A stretch of DNA of 64,000 bases from Streptomyces filipinensis (GTDB taxonomy: Bacteria > Actinomycetota > Actinomycetes > Streptomycetales > Streptomycetaceae). The DNA lies in NCBI RefSeq assembly GCF_014649495.1, contig NZ_BMTD01000020.1:1-64000 (forward strand). Reading direction: 5' to 3'. Positions 16,690 through 26,513 of this stretch are shown one piece after another (position 1 is the stretch's first letter; each line of letters opens with the position of its first letter). Both the position numbers and the translations under genes were made by a program. The notes below the pieces were generated by a model. That model saw only the letters and a list, made by a program, of their open reading frames with translations, made no database searches and had not been told where the DNA came from.

Positions 16690-16801
16690 GTGGGACCGGC
16701 GTCCACCGGATGCGAGGGCTCCGCGCTGCTGCGGATACCATCGCAGTGACCACAGGTTTTCCCAGCCTGAAGGAACCACCGTCTGAAAGGGGGCCGCTCG
16801 C

Positions 16802-17611
16802 GTGAGTGTGCTCGACGAGATCATCGACGGAGTCCGTGCCGACCTCGCGGAGCGGCAGGCACGCGTCAGCCTCGACGAGCTCAAGGAGCGCGCGGCCAAG
16901 GCCCCCGCCGCCAAGGACGGGGTGGCCGCGCTCAAGGGCGACGGCGTGAAGGTGATCTGCGAGGTCAAGCGCTCCAGCCCCTCCAAGGGCGCGCTGGCCG
17001 CGATCGCCGACCCGGCCGGGCTGGCCGCGGACTACGAGGCGGGCGGCGCGGCCGTCATCTCCGTCCTCACCGAACAGCGCCGCTTCGGCGGCTCGCTGGC
17101 CGACCTGGAGGCCGTCCGCGCGCGCGTGGACATCCCGGTCCTGCGCAAGGACTTCATCGTCACCTCGTACCAGCTGTGGGAGGCCCGGGCCTACGGCGCC
17201 GACCTCGCGCTGCTGATCGTCGCCGCCCTGGACCAGCCGGCCCTGGAGTCGCTGATCGAGCGGGCGGTGTCGATCGGTCTGACCCCGCTGGTCGAGGTGC
17301 ACGACGAGGACGAGGTGGAGCGTGCCGTGGAGGCGGGCGCCAAGATCATCGGCGTCAACGCGCGCAACCTGAAGACGCTGGAGGTCGACCGCGGCACGTT
17401 CGAGCGGATCGCGCCGGAGATCCCGGACCGCCTCGTCAAGGTCGCCGAATCCGGTGTCCGCGGCCCGCACGACCTGATCGCCTACGCCAACGCCGGCGCC
17501 GACGCGGTCCTCGTCGGCGAGTCCCTGGTCACCGGCCGTGACCCGAAGACCGCCGTCGCCGACCTGGTCGCCGCGGGCGAGCACCCCGCGCTGCGGCACG
17601 GGCGAGGCTGA
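16802..17611 (+). CDS. trpC: indole-3-glycerol phosphate synthase
   Basis: TrpC closes the indole ring, turning CdRP (here made by PriA) into indole-3-glycerol phosphate. The 269-residue barrel has the catalytic lysines in CEVKRSSPSKG near residue 57 and LRKDFIVTSYQ near 115, then NARNLKTLEVD near 183 and AESGVRG near 215. The start is GTG 16802. It begins the trpC-trpM-trpB-trpA run. Confidence 0.96.
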   Translation: MSVLDEIIDGVRADLAERQARVSLDELKERAAKAPAAKDGVAALKGDGVKVICEVKRSSPSKGALAAIADPAGLAADYEAGGAAVISVLTEQRRFGGSLADLEAVRARVDIPVLRKDFIVTSYQLWEARAYGADLALLIVAALDQPALESLIERAVSIGLTPLVEVHDEDEVERAVEAGAKIIGVNARNLKTLEVDRGTFERIAPEIPDRLVKVAESGVRGPHDLIAYANAGADAVLVGESLVTGRDPKTAVADLVAAGEHPALRHGRG

Positions 17612-17631
17612 CCGCCGGTAGGCTGGGTCCG

Positions 17632-17838
17632 ATGACTCTCACCGTGACGACCGTGGACCGGCACGCCCGCCTGGCGCGCGGCTGCCGCCCGAGGGGCTGC
17701 CGCGCCCCGGCCAGGCGCGTCCACGGCCGTCGCGTGCGGTACGTCATCGGTGACGAGCCCGGTCAGGTGAACGGACGTCGATGGCAGCGCGCCCCCAAGG
17801 GGCGCGGGGAACTGCGCGACCGGCCGCACCCGGCCTGA
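17632..17838 (+). CDS. trpM: TrpM, small tryptophan biosynthesis modulator
   Basis: A 68-residue, very basic protein between trpC and trpB. Position and the Arg/Gly-rich RLARGCRPRGCRAPARRVHG segment match the small gene called trpX or trpM in S. coelicolor. That protein has been reported to modulate tryptophan synthesis and differentiation. The last ~20 residues are encoded by a dispersed Streptomyces repeat (17788-17830), so the native C-terminus may have been replaced. The name rests on synteny and remembered similarity. Confidence 0.75.
   Translation: MTLTVTTVDRHARLARGCRPRGCRAPARRVHGRRVRYVIGDEPGQVNGRRWQRAPKGRGELRDRPHPA
17788..17830. repeat. dispersed Streptomyces repeat, copy A
   Basis: A short hairpin (GCGCCCC-CAA-GGGGCGC) followed by GGGGAACTGCGCGAC. 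This is the pattern of an abundant intergenic element in Streptomyces chromosomes. Here it overlaps the 3' end of trpM. A related copy lies at 26143-26209. Confidence 0.65.
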
Positions 17839-17905
17839 GGTCGTCCGACAAGCTCCGCCCCCACGGCGAACCGTGTTGTCCACACACTCACCGTGAGGTT
17901 CTGGC

Positions 17906-19185
<1,280 letters not shown>

Positions 19186-19189
<4 letters not shown>

Positions 19190-20022
19190 GCGGGGCCGCG
19201 TTGAACAGCACGAAGGGCCGGCTGCTGGCGGACACCCTGGCCGCCGCCAGGGCCGAGGGCCGGTCCGCGCTCATCGCCTACCTCCCGGCCGGGTTCCCGA
19301 CCGTGGACGGCGGCATCGAGGCGATCAAGGCCGCCTTCGACGGTGGGGCGGATGTCGTGGAGGTGGGGCTGCCGCACAGCGACCCCGTTCTCGACGGACC
19401 GGTCATCCAGACCGCCGACGACATCGCCCTGCGGGGCGGCGTCAAGATCGCCGACGTCATGCGGACGGTGCGCGAGGCGCACACGGCCACCGGTAAGCCC
19501 GTGCTCGTCATGACGTACTGGAACCCCATCGACCGCTACGGCGTCGAACGGTTCACCGCCGAGCTGGCCGAGGCGGGCGGCGCCGGCTGCATCCTGCCCG
19601 ACCTGCCCGTCCAGGAGTCGGGGCTGTGGCGGGAGCACGCCGAGAAGCACGGCCTCGCGACGGTCTTCGTCGTGGCGCCGAGCAGCAAGGACGAGCGGCT
19701 GGCCGAGATCACCGCGGCGGGCAGCGGATTCGTCTACGCGGCCTCGCTGATGGGGGTCACCGGCACCCGCGAATCCGTCGGCGCGCAGGCCCAGGACCTG
19801 GTCGAGCGCACCCGCGCCACCGGCACCGAGCTGCCCGTCTGCGTCGGGCTCGGGGTCTCCAATCGCGCCCAGGCCGCCGAGGTCGCGGGCTTCGCCGACG
19901 GCGTCATCGTCGGCTCGGCGTTCGTGAAGCGGATGCTGGACGCCCCCGACCACGCGTCGGGCCTCGCGGCGGTCCGCGAGCTGGCCGGGGAGCTGGCGAA
20001 GGGCGTGCGCGGACAGGCGTGA
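19186..20022 (+). CDS. trpA: tryptophan synthase alpha chain
   Basis: TrpA cleaves indole-3-glycerol phosphate to indole and glyceraldehyde 3-phosphate. The 278-residue barrel carries the catalytic Glu and Asp in VEVGLPHSDPVLDGPVIQ, cores VEVGLPHSD and DGPVIQ, near residue 57. VTGTRESVG near 190 and GVSNRAQAAEV near 223 bind phosphate. It starts at GTG 19186 overlapping trpB, and a terminator at 20111 follows. Confidence 0.97.
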
Positions 20023-20087
20023 CCGTCGGTGATCAGCCAGTTGTCGGCTGGTAATCGGCCGTAGACGCTCACAACGGAAGATTCGGT

Positions 20088-20101
20088 CACTCGAACGAGT
20101 G
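20088..20101. promoter_or_regulatory. 14-bp palindrome before the DsbA-like gene
   Basis: CACTCG-AA-CGAGTG is a perfect 6-bp dyad between trpA and the trp terminator. Its role is unknown; it could be an operator or the upstream part of a compound terminator. Confidence 0.3.
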
Positions 20102-20110
20102 GACCTGAGG

Positions 20111-20137
20111 CCGGGGAGGCGCGCTGCGCCTCCCCGG
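20111..20137 (+). terminator. trp operon terminator
   Basis: CCGGGGAGGCGC and GCGCCTCCCCGG form a perfect 12-bp stem with a GCT loop, followed by TTCGTTCT. Confidence 0.85.
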
Positions 20138-20151
20138 TTCGTTCTGGGGGT

Positions 20152-20925
20152 GTGAGTGACAACCGTGACGGAAAGCGCACCGCCCGGGACCGGCTGGCGG
20201 TCGAGCGCGAGAAGCAGAAGGCCGCGGACAAGCGGCGGCGCACGCTCATCGTGGGCGCCAGCGTCGTCTGCGTCCTGGGCCTCGCGGCGGTGATCGGCGT
20301 GCTCGCCGCGAACGCCGGCAAGGAAAAGGGCGGCCAGAAGGCGGGCCCGGTCGTGGCACCCTCGGGCGCGCAGGGCAAGGACAGCCTCGCCATCCCGGTC
20401 GGCAAGGACGGCGCCAAGTCGACGCTCACCGTCTGGGAGGACCTCCGCTGCCCGGCCTGCCAGGCCTTCGAGGTCGCCTACCGCCCGACGCTCCACGAAC
20501 TGGTCGACTCCGGCAAGCTCAGAATCGACTACCACCTGGTCCGGCTGATCGACGGCAATCTCGGCGGCACCGGCTCCCTGCGCGCGGCCAACGCCGCGGC
20601 CTGCGCCCAGGACGCCGGCAGGTTCCGCGACTACCACGACGTGCTGTACGCGAACCAGCCCAAGGAGACCGACGACGCGTTCAGCGACAACGCCAAGCTG
20701 ATCGAGCTGTCCGGAAAGGTCAGCGGCCTGAACACCCCCGCCTTCCAGAAGTGCGTGAAGGACGGCACCCACGACAGCTGGGTGAACAAGTCGCACAAGG
20801 CCTTCCAGGGCGGCGGCTTCACCGGCACGCCCACGGTCCTGCTCGGCGGGAAGAACATCTACCAGGACCAGACCATGACCCCGGCCAAGCTCAAGCAGAT
20901 GGTGGAGGCGGCCGCCCACGGGTAA
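20152..20925 (+). CDS. membrane-anchored DsbA-like thioredoxin-fold protein
   Basis: 257 residues: a basic cytoplasmic N-terminus (residues 1-30), one membrane helix (~31-53), then an extracytoplasmic thioredoxin_4/DsbA domain. The active site is CPAC (Cys100 and Cys103) and the cis-Pro loop is GFTGTPTVLLGG near residue 222. It probably makes or shuffles disulfides in exported proteins. The start is GTG 20152, 14 bp after the trp terminator. It precedes lgt, another envelope-protein gene. Confidence 0.9.
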   Translation: MSDNRDGKRTARDRLAVEREKQKAADKRRRTLIVGASVVCVLGLAAVIGVLAANAGKEKGGQKAGPVVAPSGAQGKDSLAIPVGKDGAKSTLTVWEDLRCPACQAFEVAYRPTLHELVDSGKLRIDYHLVRLIDGNLGGTGSLRAANAAACAQDAGRFRDYHDVLYANQPKETDDAFSDNAKLIELSGKVSGLNTPAFQKCVKDGTHDSWVNKSHKAFQGGGFTGTPTVLLGGKNIYQDQTMTPAKLKQMVEAAAHG

Positions 20926-21028
20926 GGACGTCCCCGGGAACCGTCCGCTTTTCTCACGTCCCCGTTATGGACCCGTAGCCGGGCTGCTTGCCGCCCCCAC
21001 GGCCCGGCACGGTAGCGTCGGACCTGCC

Positions 21029-21994
21029 ATGGAACTTTCCTACATTCCCAGCCCGTCGCGCGGGGTGCTGTACCTCGGACCCATCCCGCTGCGCGGCTAC
21101 GCCTTCTGCATCATCATCGGCGTCTTCGTGGCCGTCTGGCTCGGCAACAAACGCTGGATCGCCCGCGGCGGGCGGGCCGGCACGGTCGCCGACATCGCGG
21201 TCTGGGCGGTGCCGTTCGGTCTGGTCGGCGGCCGGCTGTACCACGTGATCACGGACTACGAGCTGTACTTCAGCGACGGCCGTGACTGGGTGGACGCCTT
21301 CAAGGTGTGGGAGGGCGGCCTCGGCATCTGGGGCGCGATCGCGCTCGGCGCGCTCGGCGCGTGGATCGGCGCGCGCCGCCGGGGCGTCCCGATGCCGGCG
21401 TACGCCGACGCCGTCGCCCCCGGCATCGCCTTCGCACAGGCCATCGGCCGCTGGGGCAACTGGTTCAACCAGGAGCTGTACGGCCATGAGACGCACCTTC
21501 CATGGGCCCTGCACATCACCTCCTCCGAGGGCGGCCGGGTGCCGGGCTATTACCACCCGACCTTCCTCTACGAGTCCCTGTGGTGCGTCGGCGTCGCCCT
21601 CCTGGTCATCTGGGCCGACCGCCGCTTCACGCTGGGCCACGGCCGGGCGTTCGCCCTGTACGTCGCCGCGTACTGCGCCGGTCGCAGCTGGATCGAGTAC
21701 ATGCGCGTCGACGACGCCCACCACATCCTGGGCGTCCGCCTCAACGTCTGGACCGCGCTGATCGTGTTCGTGCTCGCGGTGACGTACTTCGTCGTGTCGG
21801 CGAAGAAGCGGCCGGGCAGGGAAGCCGTGGTCGAGCCCGAGGCCGTTTCCGAAGCGGCCGGTGACGAGCCGGACGCGGCTGCCGAGGCCGGGGACAAGAC
21901 CGAGGGCGCGACCGAGGACAAGACCGAGGACGCGACCGAGGCTTCCGACGCGGAGGCGAAGGACGAGGCCGAATCGGCGACGAAGAAGAGCTGA
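21029..21994 (+). CDS. lgt: phosphatidylglycerol-prolipoprotein diacylglyceryl transferase
   Basis: Lgt transfers diacylglycerol from phosphatidylglycerol to the lipobox cysteine of prolipoproteins in the membrane. 321 residues: about seven membrane helices within residues 20-260 and the Lgt signature GRWGNWFNQELYG near 147-159. The last ~60 residues are an acidic/lysine-rich low-complexity tail (TEGATEDKTEDATEASD-type), common in Streptomyces Lgt. ATG 21029 is supported by the normal N-terminus (YIPSPSRGVLYLGPI). Confidence 0.96.
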   Translation: MELSYIPSPSRGVLYLGPIPLRGYAFCIIIGVFVAVWLGNKRWIARGGRAGTVADIAVWAVPFGLVGGRLYHVITDYELYFSDGRDWVDAFKVWEGGLGIWGAIALGALGAWIGARRRGVPMPAYADAVAPGIAFAQAIGRWGNWFNQELYGHETHLPWALHITSSEGGRVPGYYHPTFLYESLWCVGVALLVIWADRRFTLGHGRAFALYVAAYCAGRSWIEYMRVDDAHHILGVRLNVWTALIVFVLAVTYFVVSAKKRPGREAVVEPEAVSEAAGDEPDAAAEAGDKTEGATEDKTEDATEASDAEAKDEAESATKKS

Positions 21995-22010
21995 CGGCTG
22001 GTCGTACGAC

Positions 22011-22048
22011 GCCGAGGGCGCCCGGAGTCCGTTCCGGGCGCCCTCGGC
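22011..22048. terminator. bidirectional terminator between lgt and the CitE-like gene
   Basis: A perfect 16-bp stem (22011-22026 with 22033-22048) and 6-nt loop separate two convergent genes. Confidence 0.85.
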
Positions 22049-22067
22049 GTGTGCGGACGGCCGGTCG

Positions 22068-22880
22068 TCATCGCCGGCGGGCCGAGGACAAGGCCCGCCG
22101 GGCCATGGCCACCACCGCCGCGTCGATGAAGCGGCCGTCGGGCAGGGCCTGGGCGCCCTCCTTCACGGCCGCCGCCTTGAGGATCGTCTCCGCGTGCTCG
22201 ATCTCCGCCGGTGTGGGCAGGTAGGCCCGTTCGATCACCGGCAGCTGCCGCGGGTGGATCGCGGCGCGGCCCAGGAAGCCGAGGGCGCGTCCGTGGGCGC
22301 AGGAGGCGGCGAGGCCGTCCAGGTCGCGGATGTCGGGGTGGACCGACTGGGGCGGTGGGGGCAGACGAGCCGCTCGGGCGGCGACGACCACCCGGGAGCG
22401 CGGCCAGTCGAGGCCCGCGTCGGCCCGTACCCCGAGGTCGGCCCGCAGGTCCGCCTCGCCGAGGGCGATGCCGCGCAGGGCGGGGTGCGCGGTGGCGATC
22501 GCGTAGGCGTGCTCGACGCCGAGGGCCGACTCCAGCAGGGCGTACAAGGGGACGGGGGTGACCGCGGCGACCTGTCTGATCTGCTCCGGGCCGGTCACCT
22601 TCGGCAGACGCAGGCCCGAGAGGCCGGGGAGCGCGGCCAGGGCGGCCAGGTCGGCGGCGGCCCAGGGGCTGTCCGGGGCGTTGACCCGGACGTGCACCGG
22701 GACCGGCTGGAGCTCGGTGAGGAGGTCGGCCGTGGCCGCGCGGGCGTACTCCTTGCGGTCCTGGGCGACCGCGTCCTCCAGGTCGATCACCACCACGTCG
22801 GCGCCCGCGACCAGCGCCTTGGCCACCACGGCCGGGCGGTCGCCGGGGACGTAGAGCCAGGTGAGCGGGGCCCGGGTCAC
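22068..22880 (-). CDS. CitE/HpcH-type CoA-ester lyase
   Basis: A 270-residue HpcH/HpaI-type barrel of the citrate-lyase-beta family. Visible are LYVPGDRPAVVAKAL at residues ~8-22, VVIDLEDAVAQDRK near 30-43 with the metal/CoA-site Asp and Glu, RVNAPDSPW near 64, LPKVTGPEQ near 93, and the GEADLRADLG metal-ligand region. Relatives cleave malyl-, citramalyl- or methylmalyl-CoA. The GTG start at 22880 overlaps the CaiB-type gene by 4 bp. It is the last gene of the ADP-ribosylglycohydrolase operon. Confidence 0.85.
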   Translation of the reverse strand: MTRAPLTWLYVPGDRPAVVAKALVAGADVVVIDLEDAVAQDRKEYARAATADLLTELQPVPVHVRVNAPDSPWAAADLAALAALPGLSGLRLPKVTGPEQIRQVAAVTPVPLYALLESALGVEHAYAIATAHPALRGIALGEADLRADLGVRADAGLDWPRSRVVVAARAARLPPPPQSVHPDIRDLDGLAASCAHGRALGFLGRAAIHPRQLPVIERAYLPTPAEIEHAETILKAAAVKEGAQALPDGRFIDAAVVAMARRALSSARRR

Positions 22881-24073
22881 AGGGCTCCCTCCCTGCGCAG
22901 GGCGGCGATCTCGGCCGGGGTGAGGCCCAGCTCGGTGAGGACGGCGTCGGTGTCCGCCCCGTGCGGGCGGCCGGCCCAGCGGATCGCGCCGGGGGTCGCG
23001 GAGAGCCGGAAGAGCACGTTCTGCATGCGCAACGGGCCCAGGTCGGGGTCGGGGACCGTGGTGATCGTGTCCAGGGCCTGGTACTGGGGGTCGGCCAGGA
23101 CGTCCCGGACGTCGTGGACCGGAGCCGCCGCGGCCTCGGCCTTCTCGAAGGCGGCCAGCACCTCGGCGCGGGTGCGGGCGGCGATCCAGGAGCCGACCGC
23201 CTCGTCCAGCACGTCGGCGTGCGCGGCGCGGTCCGCGCCGGTGGCGAACCACGGTTCCTCGATCAGCTCCGGACGGCCCACCAGGCGCATCACCCGCTCC
23301 GCGACCGACTGGGCGGAGGTGGAGACGGCGACCCAGAGGCCGTCGGCGGTGCGGTAGGTGTTGCGCGGGGCGTTGTTCGCGGAGCGGTTGCCGGTGCGCT
23401 CCTGCACATGACCGAGCTGGTCGTACCAGGTGGGGTGGGGGCCGAGGACGGACAGGATCGGCTCGATGATCGCCATGTCGACGACCTGCCCGGCGCCGGT
23501 GCGCTCCCGTGCGGCCAGCGCGGTGAGCACGGCGCAGGCGGTCGCCAGGCCGGCGATCGAGTCCGCGAGCCCGAACGGCGGGAGCGTCGGCGGTGCGTCC
23601 GGTTCGCCGGTGAGCGCGGCGAAACCGCTCATCGCCTCGGCGAGGGTGCCGAAGCCGGGGCGGCGGGCGTAGGGGCCGAACTGGCCGAAGGCGGTGACCC
23701 GGGTGAGGACCAGCCGCGGGTTGGCCGCGGACAGCTCGGCCCAGCCGAGGTCCCACTTCTCCAGGGTGCCGGGGCGGAAGTTCTCGATCACCACGTCGGC
23801 GGTGGCGGCGAGCCGGAGCAGGACGGCGCGGCCGCCGCGCGAGGACAGGTCCGCGGTGATGGTCCGCTTGTTGCGGCCGAGCACCTTCCACCACAGGCCG
23901 ACGCCGCCCTTGGCCGGGCCGTGCCCGCGGGAGGGGTCCGGGCGGCCCGGATGCTCGACCTTGATGACCTCGGCGCCGAAGTCGCCGAGGTGCGTGGCGG
24001 CCAGCGGGCCCGCGAACAGGGTCGCCAGGTCCAGCACCCGCAGCCCCGACAGCGGCGGTGCCGGCGTACTCAT
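22877..24073 (-). CDS. CaiB/BaiF family CoA transferase
   Basis: A 398-residue class III CoA transferase. RVLDLATLFAGPLAATHLGDFGAEVIKVE opens the family fold (cores LDLATLFAGP and GDFGAEVIKVE). NKRTITADL near residue 72 and the ADSIAG segment near 172, which carries the expected catalytic Asp, follow. Such enzymes move CoA between carboxylic acids. ATG 24073 overlaps the ribokinase stop (ATGA). Pairing with a CitE-type lyase suggests activation and then cleavage of a dicarboxylate, but the substrate is unknown. Confidence 0.88.
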   Translation of the reverse strand: MSTPAPPLSGLRVLDLATLFAGPLAATHLGDFGAEVIKVEHPGRPDPSRGHGPAKGGVGLWWKVLGRNKRTITADLSSRGGRAVLLRLAATADVVIENFRPGTLEKWDLGWAELSAANPRLVLTRVTAFGQFGPYARRPGFGTLAEAMSGFAALTGEPDAPPTLPPFGLADSIAGLATACAVLTALAARERTGAGQVVDMAIIEPILSVLGPHPTWYDQLGHVQERTGNRSANNAPRNTYRTADGLWVAVSTSAQSVAERVMRLVGRPELIEEPWFATGADRAAHADVLDEAVGSWIAARTRAEVLAAFEKAEAAAAPVHDVRDVLADPQYQALDTITTVPDPDLGPLRMQNVLFRLSATPGAIRWAGRPHGADTDAVLTELGLTPAEIAALRREGAL

Positions 24074-24963
24074 GCGGTGCACTGGGCGTCGATCTCCGGG
24101 CGGTACGGCATCGACGCCGACGCCCCGGCCCGCTGGACGGAGATCGCCGCGGCGGCCGCCGCCCAGGACAGGGCCTCCCGCACGGGTTTCTCCTCGGCGA
24201 GGGCCACCGAGAGCGCGCCGGCGAAGGTGTCGCCGGCGCCCGTGGAGTCGACGGCGGTCACCTGGGGCGCCGGGATCACGAGCGGCTCGGCGCCCCGGGC
24301 CAGATAGAGGCTGCCGGTCGCGCCCAGGGTGACGACGACCTCCGGCACCAGGTCCAGCAGCGCGGTGGCGGCCTCGCGCGGGTCGGTGCGGCCGGTGAGG
24401 GTGACCGCCTCGTACTCGTTGGGCACCAACAGGTCGGTCGCGGCGAGCAGTTCGGGCGGCAGGGGCTGGGCCGGGGACGGTGTGAGCACCGTACGGACGC
24501 CGTGCCGGCGCGCGGCCTGCGCGCCCGCGACGACCGCGGCCATGGGGATCTCCAGCTGCAGCAGCAGGGCGTCGGCGGAGGCGATCACGCCCTCGTCGCC
24601 GGGGGCCAGGTGGTCGACGGTGCCGTTCGCGCCCGCGATGACGACGATGGAGTTGGCCCCCTCGTCGTCCACCACGATGTGCGCGGTGCCGGAGGGGCCC
24701 TCGATCGTGCGCAGGAAGTCGGTGTCCACGCCGGAGTGTTCGAGGGTGTCGCGCAGCCGCAGGCCGAAGGCGTCGTTGCCGACCGCGCCGATCATCGAGA
24801 CGGTCGCGCCGGCGCGGGCCGCGGCGATCGCCTGGTTGGATCCCTTGCCGCCGGGGATCGTGCGGAACTCCCGTCCCGTCACGGTCTCGCCGCGCTGCGG
24901 GGCCTTCGCGACGTAGGTGACGAGGTCCATGTTCGTGCTGCCGAGGACGACGATGTGGGTCAT
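24070..24963 (-). CDS. rbsK: ribokinase
   Basis: A 297-residue PfkB-family kinase with ribokinase features. These are GSTNMDLV at residues 7-14, the sugar-binding GGKGSNQAIAAARAGA near 41-56, NEYEA near 184, and STGAGDTFAGAL near 247-258 with the catalytic Asp and anion hole. It would phosphorylate ribose to ribose 5-phosphate. ATG 24963 overlaps the upstream ADP-ribosylglycohydrolase stop by 4 bp. In this operon it could recover ribose released by the hydrolases. Confidence 0.9.
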   Translation of the reverse strand: MTHIVVLGSTNMDLVTYVAKAPQRGETVTGREFRTIPGGKGSNQAIAAARAGATVSMIGAVGNDAFGLRLRDTLEHSGVDTDFLRTIEGPSGTAHIVVDDEGANSIVVIAGANGTVDHLAPGDEGVIASADALLLQLEIPMAAVVAGAQAARRHGVRTVLTPSPAQPLPPELLAATDLLVPNEYEAVTLTGRTDPREAATALLDLVPEVVVTLGATGSLYLARGAEPLVIPAPQVTAVDSTGAGDTFAGALSVALAEEKPVREALSWAAAAAAISVQRAGASASMPYRPEIDAQCTA

Positions 24964-26513
24964 GAGCGGGTCGCCTCCAGATGGGTGAGGTGGGCGAGGG
25001 TGTCGAAGCCTGCGCCGTCGAAGTCGCCGACGGTGGTGGCGAGCCGGTTCTTCAGCGGGGCCCGCCAGCGGTCGGGGAGGGCGGCGGGAGCGCCCGCGAG
25101 CAGTCCGGCGATGCTGCCGGCCGTGGCGCCGTTGGAGTCGGTGTCCAGGCCGCCCGACACCGCACGGCAGATGGCGCCGGTGAAGTCGCCGTCCGCGTGG
25201 GTGAGGGCGGCGGCGATCAGGGCGGTGTTGGGGACGGCGTGCACCCAGTGGTGGGCGGGGGAGTGGAGGGCGTGGAGTGCGTCCACGACGTCGTCGAAGT
25301 CCTCGTGGGACTCGGCCAGCCGGACGGCGTGGCCGATCGCCCGCGCGAGCCGGGAGCGGGGCGGGATCACGCTCCGGCCGGTGCGCAGACAGGCGTGCAC
25401 GTCCTGGGTGCCGGTCGCGGCGGTGGCGATGACGGCGGCCGTGAACATCGCCGCGTAGACGCCGTTGGCGGTGTGGGTGAGGGCCGCGTCGCGGTGCGCC
25501 TGTTCGGCGGCGGCGGCCGGGGCGCCGGGGTTGGTCCAGCCGTGCACGTCGGCCCGGATCAGGGCGCCGATCCACTCCCGGAAGGGGTTGCGGTGGCGGG
25601 CGGTGTGCGGGGGCTCGACGCCGCAGAGGAGGTTGCGGTAGGCGATGCGTTCGGCGGTGAAGGTGCGGCCGGGCGGGAGTTCGTCCAGCCACAGCCGTGC
25701 GACGTCCGCGGTGGTGAAGGTCTTCCCGTGGCGCTGGAGGAGCAGGAGGTTGAGGAGGGGGTAGTTGAGGTCGTCGTCCTCGGGCATGCCGTCGATGTTC
25801 TCGGCTAGGGAGGTGGGGGCGGAGCGACGGTTCCAGGGGTACCGGACGAGCAGGTCCGCCGGGACGCCCTGGGCCGTGAAGTACGTGGTGAGGGGCCAGT
25901 TGCCGGTTGCCCGGGCGAGGGCGCGGATGCCGTCGAGGGAGAGCTTCTCGACGGGTTTGCCGAGCAGGCAGCCGATGGCCCGCCCGAGCCAGGCGGCTTC
26001 GAGGGCGGCCGGGGCGGGGGCCGGCGCGGGGATGGGGGCCGGCGCGGGGGTGGGGTCGCTCGCCCGCGCTGGCGGGGTGCCGTCCGCGCCCGCCCGTGCC
26101 GCCCCGGCGGCACGACTGCCCGCAGGCCGGGGCGGTGGGGAGTGCCCCGAGGGGGCGCCGGGAACTGCGGGATCCGCCCTCCACCGCTCGCAGCCGCGCG
26201 ACGACGGCTCCTCGCAACTCGCCCGAGCCGACGGCCAGTCCGGGCACAGGGACCTGATGCGGGCGAGGTCTGTCGGCTCGTCCTCGCAGAGCGCGCTGGG
26301 CAGGTCGGCCAGTTCGTCCAGCAGGTCCTCCGCGAGGAGACGGAGGTAGCGGGACGCCCGGTGGGCCGACGCTCCCGCCCGGGGCGGGGCGTCCGGTCCG
26401 CCCGCCGCCCGCCAGCGGGCCTCGATCGCCGACGGCTCCCGCCCGTCCAGACGGGCCTCGCGGAGCTCGTGGCCCAGCAGGTCCTCCGGCTGCACCCAGG
26501 TCAGTCGGAGCAT
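24960..26513 (-). CDS. ADP-ribosylglycohydrolase-family protein A
   Basis: 517 residues. The first ~170 are unlike other family members and end in a Pro/Ala linker (PAPAPIPAPAPAPAA). The hydrolase domain follows: AAWLGRAIGCLLGKPVEKLS near residue 175, MPEDDDLNYPLLNLL near 240 in place of the usual TDDT metal site, and a clear second metal site GGLDTDSNGATAGSIAG near 473-489. Part of the linker is encoded by a dispersed repeat (26143-26209). It overlaps the next upstream gene by 13 bp. Substrate unknown. Confidence 0.85.
   Translation of the reverse strand: MLRLTWVQPEDLLGHELREARLDGREPSAIEARWRAAGGPDAPPRAGASAHRASRYLRLLAEDLLDELADLPSALCEDEPTDLARIRSLCPDWPSARASCEEPSSRGCERWRADPAVPGAPSGHSPPPRPAGSRAAGAARAGADGTPPARASDPTPAPAPIPAPAPAPAALEAAWLGRAIGCLLGKPVEKLSLDGIRALARATGNWPLTTYFTAQGVPADLLVRYPWNRRSAPTSLAENIDGMPEDDDLNYPLLNLLLLQRHGKTFTTADVARLWLDELPPGRTFTAERIAYRNLLCGVEPPHTARHRNPFREWIGALIRADVHGWTNPGAPAAAAEQAHRDAALTHTANGVYAAMFTAAVIATAATGTQDVHACLRTGRSVIPPRSRLARAIGHAVRLAESHEDFDDVVDALHALHSPAHHWVHAVPNTALIAAALTHADGDFTGAICRAVSGGLDTDSNGATAGSIAGLLAGAPAALPDRWRAPLKNRLATTVGDFDGAGFDTLAHLTHLEATRS
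26143..26209. repeat. dispersed Streptomyces repeat, copy B, inside a coding region
   Basis: CCCCGAGGGGGCGC followed by a GGGAACTGCG core and, about 30 bp on, GCAGCCGCGCGACGACGG. This is the layout of the same dispersed element seen at 17788-17830. The first block shares about 18 of 22 bases with copy A. It falls in the low-complexity linker of hydrolase A without breaking its frame. Confidence 0.55.
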
